From an uncultured Synechococcaceae cyanobacterium (lineage in GTDB: Bacteria; Cyanobacteriota; Cyanobacteriia; PCC-6307; Cyanobiaceae), in NCBI GenBank assembly GCA_903907855.1, contig CAIVPT010000078.1:1-50836 (forward strand): 50,836 nt of DNA, written 5' to 3'. A program made the position numbers and the translations under genes. Positions 19,217-31,341 of the stretch are shown here, piece by piece (position 1 is the first letter of the stretch; the number at the start of each line of letters is the position of its first letter). The notes beneath the pieces are model-generated. The model was not told where the DNA came from. It made no database searches and saw nothing but the letters and a program-made list of their open reading frames with translations.

Positions 19217-20167
19217 TCAGAACAGGAAGCGATAGCGGCGCTCGCCGCCGGAGGCCGCTTCCTTGGGCAGAGCGCTGGTGCCGGCGCCGTTCCAGTCGGC
19301 TTCCCAGTAGCTGATGCCGTCGAGATCGAAGGGGCGACCGTCGAGGTGGGCGGTCTGGAGTTGGGTGCTGCCCATGCGGGTGATCAGGCCGCCGAGCTCC
19401 ATCGGGCCCAGGTCGGTGCGCACATCCTTGCCCGCGGCGAGCAGCAGGGCCGGCAGGCGCACCAGGTTCTCCGGGCGGGTGATCTTGCGGAACAGGGCCT
19501 GCAGCGCCAATTGTTGACGCTCCATCCGGCCGATGTCCCCGGTTTCGTCGTGGCGGAAGCGCAGGAACCCCTCCAGGTCGCCGCCCCGCAGGGTCTGCGG
19601 CCCGGGCTGCAGATCGATGTAAAGGCCCTGGCTGCGGTCGGTGTAGCGCATCCGCTTAGGTACTGTCACCTCGATGCCGCCGAGCAGGTCGGCCATCCGG
19701 CGGATTGCCGCAAGGTTGATCACCACGTGATGGGACACCGGCCGGCCCAGCCCCTGGCCCACCTCCGCCTTGATCGCCTCGGTGCCGCCCAGGGCGTAGA
19801 GGGCGTTGATCTTGAGCGGTCCGAAGCGCTCCGATTCGATGTAGGTGTCCCGCGGAATCTGGGTGATGCGGGTGACATCGCCATCCACCCGCAGCACCGC
19901 GATCACATCGGTGTTGCCGCCCCCCACGTCGGTGCCCAGCAGCAGCACGTTGTCGTTGCCGAGATCGGCCCAGGCGGCAAAGGGATTGGCGATGGCCCCT
20001 GGGGCGGCCAGCAGGGATCCGCGCAGCTGCCTGGCCAAGGGCCCGGACACCAGCAATCCCCCGGCCAGACCGATCCCCATGGCCAGCAGCACCGGTGCCC
20101 TGGGGCCTCGCCGGGCGGTGGGCCGGGCCGGCGTGCGGGCGACGGACCTGGCCGTGTGTCGATTCAT
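19217..20167 (-). CDS. LytR-CpsA-Psr (LCP) family protein
   Basis: NVLLLGTDVGGGNTDVIAVLRVDGDVTRITQIPRDTYIE...KINALYALGG...LGGIEVTVPKRMRYTD...GGDLEGFLRFRHDETGDIGRMERQQ. Confidence 0.93.
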   Translation of the reverse strand: MNRHTARSVARTPARPTARRGPRAPVLLAMGIGLAGGLLVSGPLARQLRGSLLAAPGAIANPFAAWADLGNDNVLLLGTDVGGGNTDVIAVLRVDGDVTRITQIPRDTYIESERFGPLKINALYALGGTEAIKAEVGQGLGRPVSHHVVINLAAIRRMADLLGGIEVTVPKRMRYTDRSQGLYIDLQPGPQTLRGGDLEGFLRFRHDETGDIGRMERQQLALQALFRKITRPENLVRLPALLLAAGKDVRTDLGPMELGGLITRMGSTQLQTAHLDGRPFDLDGISYWEADWNGAGTSALPKEAASGGERRYRFLF

Positions 20168-20189
20168 GCCGGAAACGCTACGGCATCCT

Positions 20190-21994
<1,805 letters not shown>

Positions 21995-21998
<4 letters not shown>

Positions 21999-22363
21999 CA
22001 GCGGTTGCCGTCGTCGCCGCCGTAGCCACCACCACCACCGCCGCCGCCGTAGCCGCCGCCACCGCGGTTGCCGCCGCGGGGGCCACCGCCACCGCCACCG
22101 CCGCCACCACCGCCACCGCCATCTCGCGGGGTGGCTTTGTTGACGCGGATCATCCGGCCCATCCACTCGACGTTCTGGAGGTCGTCGATGGCCTTCTGCT
22201 CGGCGGCGTCATCGATGAGATCGACGAAGGCGAAGCCGCGTTTGCGACCCGTTTCCCGGTCGAGGGGCAGGCTGCACTGCTTCACCTCGCCGTACTGGCC
22301 GAAGAGGTCCACGAGGTCTTCCCGTTCGGCTCGGAACGAGAGGTTGCCGATGTAGATGGTCAT
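21995..22363 (-). CDS. glycine-rich RNA-binding protein (RRM)
   Basis: 122 aa; MTIYIGNLSFRAEREDLVDLFGQYGEVKQC...KRGFAFVDL...GGGGGGGGGGGGGPRGGNRGGGGYGGGGGGGGYGG. Confidence 0.95.
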
Positions 22364-22650
22364 TCACGCAATTGGCTGGGACGGATTCGTGGGAGGCCGG
22401 GAGTCCCGGGAAAGTCCAGTGAACGGTGAAGACCGGAGATCGAAGCCTGAAGGGGGTCGAACCTGGGAGGTATCCGCCGGCTGGTCGAGCCGTGGGAGAG
22501 CCTGGGCGTCTTGGAATCGGGCCGACTCTACCGCGGGGCTTCCGGGTACATGGAGAAGCTTGAAGCGGATTGGAAGCGAAACCGAAGAACCGCCCACGGC
22601 GTCCGAGAGTGCCCCATTGTCAGCAAACCCTGATCCACGCGATCCCCACG

Positions 22651-22851
22651 ATGACGGCCCCTGCCCCCTGGAGCCTCGCCTGGCGCGAGAACGGCGAACT
22701 GGCCTCGCAGGATCTGTTTGACCTGCTGCAGGCCCTGGTGGTCAGCGAAACCCTGGAGGCCCAGCCGGCCCTGGTGGCCGCCGTGGAACGCCTGTCGGTG
22801 ACGGAACTCTCCGTATTCGCCACCGGAGAGGTGACGGGTCTGTGCGCCTGA
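22651..22851 (+). CDS. small hypothetical protein
   Basis: 66 aa MTAPAPWSLAWRENGELASQDLFDLLQALVVSETLEAQPALVAAVERLSVTELSVFATGEVTGLCA. Confidence 0.5.
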   Translation: MTAPAPWSLAWRENGELASQDLFDLLQALVVSETLEAQPALVAAVERLSVTELSVFATGEVTGLCA

Positions 22852-22872
22852 TGGGCCGACGGGCACCGGCCC

Positions 22873-23160
22873 TCAGATGGGATATCGGCGGGCCGTGGCG
22901 CTGCGGCAGCTGGTGCGTGCCTCCTCGATGCTCTGGCCACTGCTGATCTGACCCACCACGCAGGAGCAGGCGTAGTTGGCCATGCCGGCGGGAGGGCGTT
23001 TGCCGGCCTGGGCCATCTCGTTTTCGAAGGCGCTCAGGCAGACGGCCATCACGATCTCCCCCATTCCGCCCGCCCGTGCCCCCTGGCCGCCCAGGGCGAC
23101 CATGGGGGCGAGGGTGACGCTGGCGGCTGCCAGCAGGCGGGCGAAACGCGGGGCGTGCAT
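22873..23160 (-). CDS. small secreted Cys-containing hypothetical protein
   Basis: 95 aa; signal-like N-terminus, then CLSAFENEM...MANYACSCVVGQISSGQSIEEARTSCR. Confidence 0.6.
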   Translation of the reverse strand: MHAPRFARLLAAASVTLAPMVALGGQGARAGGMGEIVMAVCLSAFENEMAQAGKRPPAGMANYACSCVVGQISSGQSIEEARTSCRSATARRYPI

Positions 23161-23162
23161 CG

Positions 23163-25182
23163 TCAGGTGGGGACTCGGGAAATCTGAAGTTCCTTACTCA
23201 TCACCCGGAGCCGGCTCAGATCCGAAAACACATCCTGCGGCATTCCCTTGGGTAGGTCGACGAGGCTGTGCGAGTCGAAGATCCGGATGCGTCCGATTGA
23301 GCGGCCGTCGAGGCCCGCCTCATTGGCGATGGCGCCCACGATGTTGCCGGGTCGGACCCGATCGCGCCAGCCCACCTCCACGCGAAAGCGTTCCATGTGC
23401 GCCTCGGGGGGCTCGTCGCCGCGCCCCTGGGGGCGTCCTTCCGGGCGGGTGTCCGGGCGACCGTCCGTTCGCCCATCGGTGCGACGCGGGCGTTCGCGCC
23501 GTTCGCTCACGAAGTCCAGGGATTCCTCTCCATGCCGCAGCAGGGGGCGGCCCCCCAGGCTGAGTTGCAGGGCGGCCAGGGACAGGCGTTCGTGTGGGCA
23601 GTTCAGTTCGCCGGCCACCCGTTGCACGAGTTCGGCCAACAAAGCCCGCTCCTCCTCCTCGCCCGGCGGTGTGGTGACCGCGTCGGTGAGGCGCTGGCGC
23701 AGCCGGTCGAGGCGGCTCTGGTTGATGGTGGCGTTGGCGGGCACCTCCATCGGTTCGATCGGCTGGCCCGCTGCCCGCTCCAGCCCCGCCAGCATCCGCC
23801 GCTCCCGCGGCGTGATGAACAGGATGGCGTCGCCGCGGCGACCGGCCCGGCCGGTGCGGCCGATGCGATGCACATAGGCCTCGCCATCGAAGGGCACGTC
23901 GTAATTCACCACCAGGCCGATGCGGTCCACATCGAGGCCGCGGGCGGCCACATCCGTTGCCACCAGCACGTCGACGCGGCCATCGCGCAGCCGTTCGATC
24001 GTGCGCTCCCTCTGGGCCTGGGGCACCTCACCGTTCAGCACGGCCACCTCATGGCCGAGGGCCTCCAGGGCTTCCGCCACATCAAGGGTGACGGCGCGGG
24101 TGCGGGCGAAGACGATCACCCCTTCCCCACCTTCGGCTTCCAGGACCCGCTCGAGGGCTTCGAGTTTGCGGGGGGCTGGCACGGTCAGGAACCGCTGACG
24201 AATACGGCGGCCCTCGGAGCCTTTGGTGCGGATGGTGACCTCAGCGGGGTCGGTGAGGTAGCGGCGCGTCAGCCGGCGGATCTCTGTGGGCATCGTGGCG
24301 GAGAACAGCACCACCTGGCGCGTTGCCGGCAGCTGCTCAAGGACCCACTCGACATCTTCAAGGAAGCCCATGCGCAGCATCTCGTCGGCTTCGTCGAGCA
24401 CGAGGGTGCGCAGACCGGAGACATCGAGGGTGCCCTGACGCATGTGGTCCATCACCCGGCCGGGGGTGCCCACGACGATCGGCACGCCCCGGCGCAGCTG
24501 CTGGATCTGTTCGCGGAAGTCGGCGCCGCCGTAGACCGCCAGCACCCGCACGTCGCCCATGGCGGCTGCGAAGCTGCGGATGGCTTCGGACACCTGCAGG
24601 GCCAGTTCGCGGGTGGGGGTCAGCACCAGCACCTGGGGGGGTGCGGGCCGTGGGATCGAGGCGATGGAGAAGGGGCAGGGCGAAGGCGGCCGTCTTGCCG
24701 GTGCCGGTCTGTGCCTGGCCGAGCAGGTCACGGCCGAGAAGCAGATCGGGGATCGCGGCCTTCTGGATTGGGGTGGGATCGCGGAAGCCAATGCGGGTCA
24801 GACCCTCGAGCAGGTCGGGCCGCAGGCCGAAATCGGCGAAACCACTTGGGGCCGCCTCGCTGGCCATGGGCTCGCTGGCCGTGGACTCGCTGGCCGTGGA
24901 CTCGCTGGCCGTGGGCTCACTGGCTGTGGGCTCACTGGCTGTGGGCTCACTGGCTGTGGGCTCACTGGCTGTGGGCTCACTGGCCGTGAGCTCGCTCTTC
25001 GTGGCTTCGTCGGCACGGGCGGCGTCCGCGCGGCTCAGGGCCTCGACGGGGCTGGCAACCGCTTCGCTGATGTCAGCTGGGATGGTGGTCGCAGCGGTGG
25101 ACTCGGCTACAGCGGAGCTGGCACCCTCGCTGCCATGGGCGGACGCAGCAAAAGCGAGGGCACCCTCTGGGGTGTTGGACAC
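23163..25182 (-). pseudogene. DEAD-box RNA helicase with DbpA-like C-terminal domain, frame interrupted at a C7 tract
   Basis: Upstream frame: [11 protein letters not shown]...[68 protein letters not shown]. Downstream frame: [20 protein letters not shown]...[14 protein letters not shown]...SATMP...HRIGRTGRAGR...GNIVGAIANEAGLDGRSIGRIRIFDSHSLVDLP. GTG start inferred. Confidence 0.88.
24853..24987 (-). repeat. 15-bp tandem repeat (about 9 units) encoding [10 protein letters not shown] in the helicase N-terminal extension
   Basis: Repeated gtgggctcactggct (plus strand); translated [48 protein letters not shown]. Confidence 0.95.
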
Positions 25183-25360
25183 GGGATGAATTCGGGCCTG
25201 CGGAGGACCGGACGATTCCTTCAACGCAGGCGGGCAGCGACCCGGTGGGCGAGGAGCTCTGGCGTGCGGGAAAAACGTGGGTTCCGCTACAGCCGACTCC
25301 GATGCCCTGAGCTGCCTGGCTCCGATCAAAGGGTGAAATTAAATCTTACAACACTGCCGA

Positions 25361-25729
25361 TCAGCCGGCTCGACCGAAATCGTCAGCGATGCGCTCGATG
25401 TCGTCCTCGCGCAGCTCGGCCCCCCGCTGCACTTCCACGATCAGCAGGTCCTCCTGGCCGGCCGCGGCCCGGTGCCAGGCCCCAACGGGAACGAACAGGG
25501 AGGTACCCACCGCGGCAGGGATTCCCTCGCCCTCCAGCTCCAGTTCGCCGCAACCGCCGACCACGATCCAGTGTTCGCAGCGGTGCTTGTGGCGCTGCAG
25601 GCTGATGCGTCGGCCCGCCCGGATGCCCAGCCGTTTCACCAGGTAGCCGTCGCCGCTGGCCAGGGTCTCGAACCAGCCCCAGGGGCGCTCGCAGCGGTCG
25701 TAGCCGTTCTCCTGCGGGCCCGATGGCAT
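25361..25729 (-). CDS. cupin, mannose-6-phosphate isomerase type II-like
   Basis: MPSGPQENGYDRCERPWGWFETLASGDGYLVKRLGIRAGRRISLQRHKHRCEHWIVVGGCGELELEG...GTSLFVPVGAWHRAAAGQEDLLIVEVQRG. Confidence 0.88.
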   Translation of the reverse strand: MPSGPQENGYDRCERPWGWFETLASGDGYLVKRLGIRAGRRISLQRHKHRCEHWIVVGGCGELELEGEGIPAAVGTSLFVPVGAWHRAAAGQEDLLIVEVQRGAELREDDIERIADDFGRAG

Positions 25730-25840
25730 GGACAAGGGGGAGGCGTTGCCGGCAAAGGGTAGGCAGGTTGCGCGCTGCTGCCTGGGGCCCATCGCAAGCG
25801 GTGTTGCCCGAGGCCCATGGGCATGCGCACCTTCGGCCGC

Positions 25841-27559
25841 TCAACCGTCCTTGGCTGGATCGCGATCCAGGGTGGCGTGGATCAACAGGGCCCGATGCCG
25901 GGCCCGGGTCAGGGCCGTGTAGAGCAAGCGGCCGTCCTGGTGCTCGTCGCCTGGCAGCAGCACGATCACCGATTCGGCTTCGCTCCCCTGCGCTTTGTGC
26001 ACCGTGAGCGCCAGGGCCGGCTCCAGGCTGCCGGCTACCTGGGCCGGGTGAATGCGCCGCGTCGGGATCCCCCCTCCGGGCGCGCCCTCGCTGTCGCCAT
26101 CAGGGAACAGAAGCCAACGCACCCCGTCCTCCGGATCGGCTTCGAGCACCAGTCCCACATCGCCGTTGGCCAGCCCAAGCTCCGGCAGGTTGCGGGTGCA
26201 GAGCGCCGGGGTGCCCGCGGGCCAGAGCCGCGGATCCGTCAGTGCCCTCTCGCCGAGCAGGGCGCGATGGATCGCTTCCACGCCCCAGCGGCCCCGGCGG
26301 CGGGGCACCAGCACCAGCAACCGCTCGCGCTCGGCCAGCAGCCGCGATTCCGGCTCGCCGTCCGCCCCGCCGGCGCCGGGGTCGCAGGCCCGCGCCAGCT
26401 CCGCCAGTCGCAGGCGATGCCGCCGCAGGGGCTCCAGCAGCAGCTCCGGCAGGGTTGCCCGTGGGCTTTCGTGCCAGGCGAGGTTGTCGGTCGGAGTGAG
26501 CCGCTGCAGCCGCTCCCGCAAGGCCAGCAGGGGATCTGATGCCTCGCCTTCGGCTGGAGGGCGCGTGTCCGCGTCGATCCGCTCCCGCAGCAGTCCCGCC
26601 ACCTCGGCGATGGCGCCGTTATTGCGATGGACCGTACGCAGGGTGATGGCCGCCTCCCCCAGGGCCTCCCGCAGGGCAGGGCGCTGCAGCTCAGGCAACA
26701 GCGGCCCGGGTGCCACCGGCGGCAGCTGGGCCGGATCGCCCACCAGCACCAGCCGACACTGCTCCGGCAGCGCCTCGAGCAGGGCCTCCATCAGTCCCAG
26801 GTCCACCATCGACACCTCGTCCACCACCAGCAGATCGAGCGCCAGCGGCCGGTGACGGTTCCGTCCGAAGCCATCGCCACGGCTCTCGAGCAGGCGATGC
26901 AGGGTGGTGCAGGGATGGCGGGCGCCGGTGGCCGCGCGCAGCCGCGCCGCCGCCTTACCGGTGGGTGCCGCCAGGTGCACCCGGGCCTCCCTGCCCCAGC
27001 CTTCCAGGTCGGTCAACATCCGCCCGACGGTGCTCGTTTTGCCGGTGCCGGGTCCCCCCTGCAGCAGCACCAGGCGGTGGCGTCGCACCGCCTCCACGGC
27101 CCGGTACTGGTCGGGATCGAGGTCGCCTCCGGCACCGGGGGGTGTAGGGGCATCGGCCAGGGACTTCGGTTGCTCGTCGGCCGGGATCGCTCTGGCGCGC
27201 CGGATCAGGCTCTCGAGCACCGCCTGGCGCCGCTCCCACCAGCGCCGCCAGAGGAGCCGTCCGTCGTCGAGCACCAGGGGGCCAGCGGGGGCCGTGGCCA
27301 GGCTCGATCCGATCAGGGCCGCGCGATGGCCCTCCGGCCAGTGGCTTGGATCCACCTCGGGGGGCGGCGGTCCTGTCAGTGCCAGTTCCGTCTCGCCGCG
27401 GGCGAGGGCGGCCGTGAGGGCCCGGATCAGTTCGGCCAGTCGCGGCTCGCTTCGCTCCTGCCCCAGCCGCGGCAGCGCCTCCACCAGGGCGTTGGCCAAA
27501 GCCGGCAGCCAGGCCGGCGCCTCCTCTGGCCGGCGACCCCGCCCCGGGGTACTCACCAC
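25841..27559 (-). CDS. recD: exodeoxyribonuclease V subunit alpha (RecD)
   Basis: 572 aa; LVLLQGGPGTGKTSTVGRML, LLVVDEVSMVDLGLMEALLEALP, LVGDPAQLPPVAPG, ALTVHKAQGSEAESVIVLLP, LLYTALTRAR. Confidence 0.93.
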   Translation of the reverse strand: MVSTPGRGRRPEEAPAWLPALANALVEALPRLGQERSEPRLAELIRALTAALARGETELALTGPPPPEVDPSHWPEGHRAALIGSSLATAPAGPLVLDDGRLLWRRWWERRQAVLESLIRRARAIPADEQPKSLADAPTPPGAGGDLDPDQYRAVEAVRRHRLVLLQGGPGTGKTSTVGRMLTDLEGWGREARVHLAAPTGKAAARLRAATGARHPCTTLHRLLESRGDGFGRNRHRPLALDLLVVDEVSMVDLGLMEALLEALPEQCRLVLVGDPAQLPPVAPGPLLPELQRPALREALGEAAITLRTVHRNNGAIAEVAGLLRERIDADTRPPAEGEASDPLLALRERLQRLTPTDNLAWHESPRATLPELLLEPLRRHRLRLAELARACDPGAGGADGEPESRLLAERERLLVLVPRRRGRWGVEAIHRALLGERALTDPRLWPAGTPALCTRNLPELGLANGDVGLVLEADPEDGVRWLLFPDGDSEGAPGGGIPTRRIHPAQVAGSLEPALALTVHKAQGSEAESVIVLLPGDEHQDGRLLYTALTRARHRALLIHATLDRDPAKDG

Positions 27560-30500
27560 GGGGCCTCCGAGCGGCCGCCCAGCACCGCGTCGAGGGCGAG
27601 CAGCCGGGCCAGCGGTGGGCGCTCCACCATCATCCCGGGTACCGGATCGCTCGCCGGCCGGGTGTCCCCAGCGGAAGGTCCCGGCGTACCCCGCAGAAAG
27701 ACGTAGGCGTAGCCACCCAGGTGGCGTTCCGGTTCGTAGTCCGGCAGGCGCCAGCCAAGCAGGCGGTGCAGGGCCACCAGATAGAGGTGCGCCTGCAGGG
27801 GGTAGTGCCGGTCAGCCATCAGCAGCGCCATCGCCTCCGGGGCGTAGTGGCGCGGACCGCAGGACCGGGGCTGGCCGGTGGCATCCCGTTCCCCCAACCA
27901 GTTGCTCTTCCAGTCGAGCACCCACCAGCGGCCCCTATCGGCCTCAGGCGGTGCGTGGAACACCAGATCGATCGAGCCGGTGAGGAAACCCCGGCTGGCG
28001 ATCGGCAGCGCGGCCAACCGTTCGGCGTAGGGGGAGCCGAAGGCACCGCCCGGGTGTTCGTGGAAGGGGCGCGCCAGATCCTCGGCGCGCACGGCATCGA
28101 TGCGTAGATCGAAGCCCATCTCCGCCTGTCGGCTCTCCGCCGCCAGGTCGGCGGGGCGCAGGGCTCCAAGCGGTCCGCCGAAGGGGGTGAGCCGCATCCG
28201 TTCGAGACCCTCCGTGGCGCTCTCCTGCCAGCTGGGATCCAGGCCGGCCCGCCGCAGTTCCCGCTCCAGCACAGCCTGGTTGCTGGGGCTGGAGAGGGGC
28301 TCGCCCAGGGCAACGCGCTCCAGGATGCGGTGGAGACAGTCCCCTGCGGCGGCACCGCGTGGAAAGGGGGCCAGGGGGCCGTCGCTGGGGTCGCCCATGG
28401 GGCTTGTGGGCTCCTGCGCCGGTGCCTCCACGGCTGCGAGGACTTCCCCGGTGGGTTCCGGGTCGAGGATGTCGCGCCCCTCATCCGGCTCCGCCACGCC
28501 GCTCGGGGTGCCCCCATGGGCCCCCGCCGTCCAGCTGCTGTAGCTGCTGCGCCCCCACAGCCGGTCGATCGCCTGGGGCAGCGGCACCGGACCACAGGCC
28601 AGCGCCAGGTCCCCGCTCTGGCGGGGGGGGATCCAGCGGGGGCCCTCTGCCGGTGGCGGATCCCGCAGGGTGATCGGCAGGGAGCGGCCCGCGATCTGTT
28701 CCTCGAGCCGCTGCCGCCAGGCCTCCGGCGGCAGCTCGTCTTCCTCGGGCTCCGGCCTTGGATCGTCGGCGAACAACCAGGGGGAGAGCGCCCCCCCCCT
28801 CTGGCCGCGGGCGGGGCCCCAGGCCAGCAGCAGCAGGTCGCGGGCCCGGGTGGCCGCCACGTAGGCCAGGCGCTCCCTCTCCGCTTCCTCCGCCCGCTCT
28901 TGCTCCTGCTGGGCCGCCCAGCCGGCTCCCCAGCGCGGGTCGAGATGCAGATCGAGGTGGGGGGCGTCGGCGCCGGCGGGCATCCAGCGTTTGCCGGGGG
29001 ACCTGCGACCGCCGCCGCGACTGCCGCCGCCGCCGCTCCAGAGCACCGGGCAGATCACCACCGGGTACTCCAGGCCCTTGCTGCGGTGAATGGTCACCAC
29101 CGAGACCGCCCCGTCCACCCGGTCGCTGTGGGCCTGGTGTTCCTCCGGCACCACCCGCTCGGGATCGAGGCGCAGGCGCCGCAGCCAGTCGGCCGCGGCT
29201 TCAGCTCCGAGCTGGTCGGCGTGCACCCGCTCCTGCACGAGGGCAGCCACCTGCTGCAAATCGGCAAGCAGCCGGCCGCTCAGGGCCAGGCTGGCCATCC
29301 GCTCGCCATCGATCAGGTCGGCAAGCACCCCCAGCAGGCCGCGCTGCGGCAGCTGCTCCGCCAGCAGCGCCAGGCGCCCAGCCAGGCGGCCGCCCTCCCG
29401 TTGCGGGTCGTGCCATAACCGTTCGGCATCCCAGCCGAGCAGCGGCGAGACCGCCAGCAGGCGCACGCGGTTGGCATCGGCCGGATCGGCGAGGGCATCG
29501 AGCAGCCGCTGCAGGGCAGTGGCGGCCGGGCTGGCGAAGACATCGGCGCGGCTCACCAGCCGGCTGGGCACCCCGCGGCGCTCCAGCGCGGCCCGCAGCG
29601 CCTCGGCCTGGCGGTGCTGGCTCACCAACAGGCAGAGATCCTCCGGACCCAGCGGCCGGTGGCTCCCGGAGGCTGCGATCTGCAGGCCCCGATCCAGAAG
29701 CTCCACCACCACACTGGCGATGCGCGGGGGCCACCAAGCATCCAGCGCGGTCTTGGAGGGGGTGGGCTGGCCGCTCTCGCCCAGCCACAGCAGTTCGATC
29801 GGCTGCTGGGGGGGTAGGGGTTCGCCCCGCTCGGCTCGGGCCTGCACGGGCGGGACGGCCAGAGCCGAGCGGGGCAGGCCCGGCCGCATCAGGGCGTTGA
29901 GGCCCCCGATCAGCCCGGCGGTGGAGCGGCGGTTCTCCTGCAGTTCGAGCACGGTTTCGGCCTCGGAGCGGGCCTGTAGGTAGGTGGGCAGATCGCCGCC
30001 GCGGAAGCGGTAGATCGCCTGCTTGGGATCGCCGACGACCAGCAGCGGATGGCTGCCGCCCCCAAAGGCCCGCCGCAGGATCCTCCATTGGATCGGGTCG
30101 GTGTCCTGGAACTCATCCACCAGGGCGGCCCGGTAGCGCTGGCCCACCGCCTCCAGCAGGGCTGTCGCCTCGGTGCCATCGGGGCCTGGATCCAGATCGG
30201 CCAGCAGCTGGGAAAAGGTGGTAACGCCACTGCTCTCCCGTCGCCGCCGCAGCTCCTGGCGGCAAGCATGGGCTCCGACCAGCAGGGCCAGCTCCGCCGG
30301 TCCGTCCACCAGATCGGCAATGGCCCCCATCAGCTCCGGCCGCGGCAGCCGCACCTGGCCATCGCTGGGCTTTTCCACCCGCCGCGCCATCTCGCTGAAG
30401 CCCCCCGGGTGGTAAAACCCGGTGAGCAGGGGTTGGCGGCGCACGGCTCCGTAGTCGCCGCCTGAAGGCTGGCTGTCGATCCAGGCCTGCAGCTCTTCGC

Positions 30501-31341
30501 AACGGTCCCGCCGCGGCCGGGGGGTGTAATCGCCGGTTCTGGAAGCGCCGTTCTCCTCCCGCCAGCGGCTTGCCGCTTCCCGCAGGTCGTTCTCGAGCTC
30601 CCGGCCCTCCCGACGCCACAGCTCCGTGAACCGCCCCCAGCGCTCCTCCACCAGCGCCGGCAGCCAGAGGGGGAGTCCCTCCTGACAGGTCGCCAGGTCG
30701 GGGGCGGGATCAAGCCGCAGGGCGGGGTCGCCCTCCAGTTGGCGCACCACCGCCGCCAGGGCCGCCGCCGTTACCCCGGCGGCCCGCAGGCCATCGAACA
30801 GGGGCGGCGGCAGGGGCAGCAGCTGCCGTTGGACGGTGTCGTGCACCACCTGGGCCAAGCGCGCCTCCCCATCGCTGTCGATCTGGAGGTCCGGAGAGCG
30901 GCCGGCCTCGAGGGCCTGGCGCTGGAGAGTGCGCCGGCAGAACCCGTGGATCGTGGTGATGTCGGCGGCGTCGAGATCCTCCAGGGCCAGCAGCAGCCGA
31001 CCGCGCAGGGGCCCCATGGCGTCGTCCATGGCGTCGACCTCGGCGCGCCGCTCCTCCAGCCAGGTCTGGAGCACGGCATCGGCCGGGGGACGATCGGGGT
31101 CCTCCAGGCAGGCCAGGGCCTCCTGCAGCCGTTGGCCGATGCGGTCGCGCAGCTCCGCCGTCGCCGCCTCGGTGAAGGTGACCACCAGCAGCTGTGAGAG
31201 GGGGTGGCCCGCCTCCCCCACCAGGCGCAGCACCAGGTGGGCCAGGGCGAAGGTCTTGCCGGTGCCAGCGCTGGCCTCCAGCAACCGCAGGCCCGGCCCC
31301 AGCGGCAACCGGTTGGCATCAAAAGCGTTTGGCGTGCTCAT
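27553..31341 (-). CDS. recB: exodeoxyribonuclease V subunit beta (RecB)
   Basis: Starts MSTPNAFDANRLPLGPGLRLLEASAGTGKTFALAHLVLRLV; DEFQDTDPIQWRILRR; nuclease motif GSIDLVFHAPPEADRGRWWVLDWKSNWLG. Confidence 0.95.
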   Translation of the reverse strand: MSTPNAFDANRLPLGPGLRLLEASAGTGKTFALAHLVLRLVGEAGHPLSQLLVVTFTEAATAELRDRIGQRLQEALACLEDPDRPPADAVLQTWLEERRAEVDAMDDAMGPLRGRLLLALEDLDAADITTIHGFCRRTLQRQALEAGRSPDLQIDSDGEARLAQVVHDTVQRQLLPLPPPLFDGLRAAGVTAAALAAVVRQLEGDPALRLDPAPDLATCQEGLPLWLPALVEERWGRFTELWRREGRELENDLREAASRWREENGASRTGDYTPRPRRDRCEELQAWIDSQPSGGDYGAVRRQPLLTGFYHPGGFSEMARRVEKPSDGQVRLPRPELMGAIADLVDGPAELALLVGAHACRQELRRRRESSGVTTFSQLLADLDPGPDGTEATALLEAVGQRYRAALVDEFQDTDPIQWRILRRAFGGGSHPLLVVGDPKQAIYRFRGGDLPTYLQARSEAETVLELQENRRSTAGLIGGLNALMRPGLPRSALAVPPVQARAERGEPLPPQQPIELLWLGESGQPTPSKTALDAWWPPRIASVVVELLDRGLQIAASGSHRPLGPEDLCLLVSQHRQAEALRAALERRGVPSRLVSRADVFASPAATALQRLLDALADPADANRVRLLAVSPLLGWDAERLWHDPQREGGRLAGRLALLAEQLPQRGLLGVLADLIDGERMASLALSGRLLADLQQVAALVQERVHADQLGAEAAADWLRRLRLDPERVVPEEHQAHSDRVDGAVSVVTIHRSKGLEYPVVICPVLWSGGGGSRGGGRRSPGKRWMPAGADAPHLDLHLDPRWGAGWAAQQEQERAEEAERERLAYVAATRARDLLLLAWGPARGQRGGALSPWLFADDPRPEPEEDELPPEAWRQRLEEQIAGRSLPITLRDPPPAEGPRWIPPRQSGDLALACGPVPLPQAIDRLWGRSSYSSWTAGAHGGTPSGVAEPDEGRDILDPEPTGEVLAAVEAPAQEPTSPMGDPSDGPLAPFPRGAAAGDCLHRILERVALGEPLSSPSNQAVLERELRRAGLDPSWQESATEGLERMRLTPFGGPLGALRPADLAAESRQAEMGFDLRIDAVRAEDLARPFHEHPGGAFGSPYAERLAALPIASRGFLTGSIDLVFHAPPEADRGRWWVLDWKSNWLGERDATGQPRSCGPRHYAPEAMALLMADRHYPLQAHLYLVALHRLLGWRLPDYEPERHLGGYAYVFLRGTPGPSAGDTRPASDPVPGMMVERPPLARLLALDAVLGGRSEAPW

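Noticed and set aside
22068-22130. Dense ccgccacc triplet repeats as a possible structural or regulatory repeat
   Set aside because: Explained by the glycine-tract codons of the RRM protein C-terminus.
24853-24987. CRISPR-like regular repeat
   Set aside because: Contiguous 15-bp units without spacers, in frame within the helicase gene; a coding tandem repeat.
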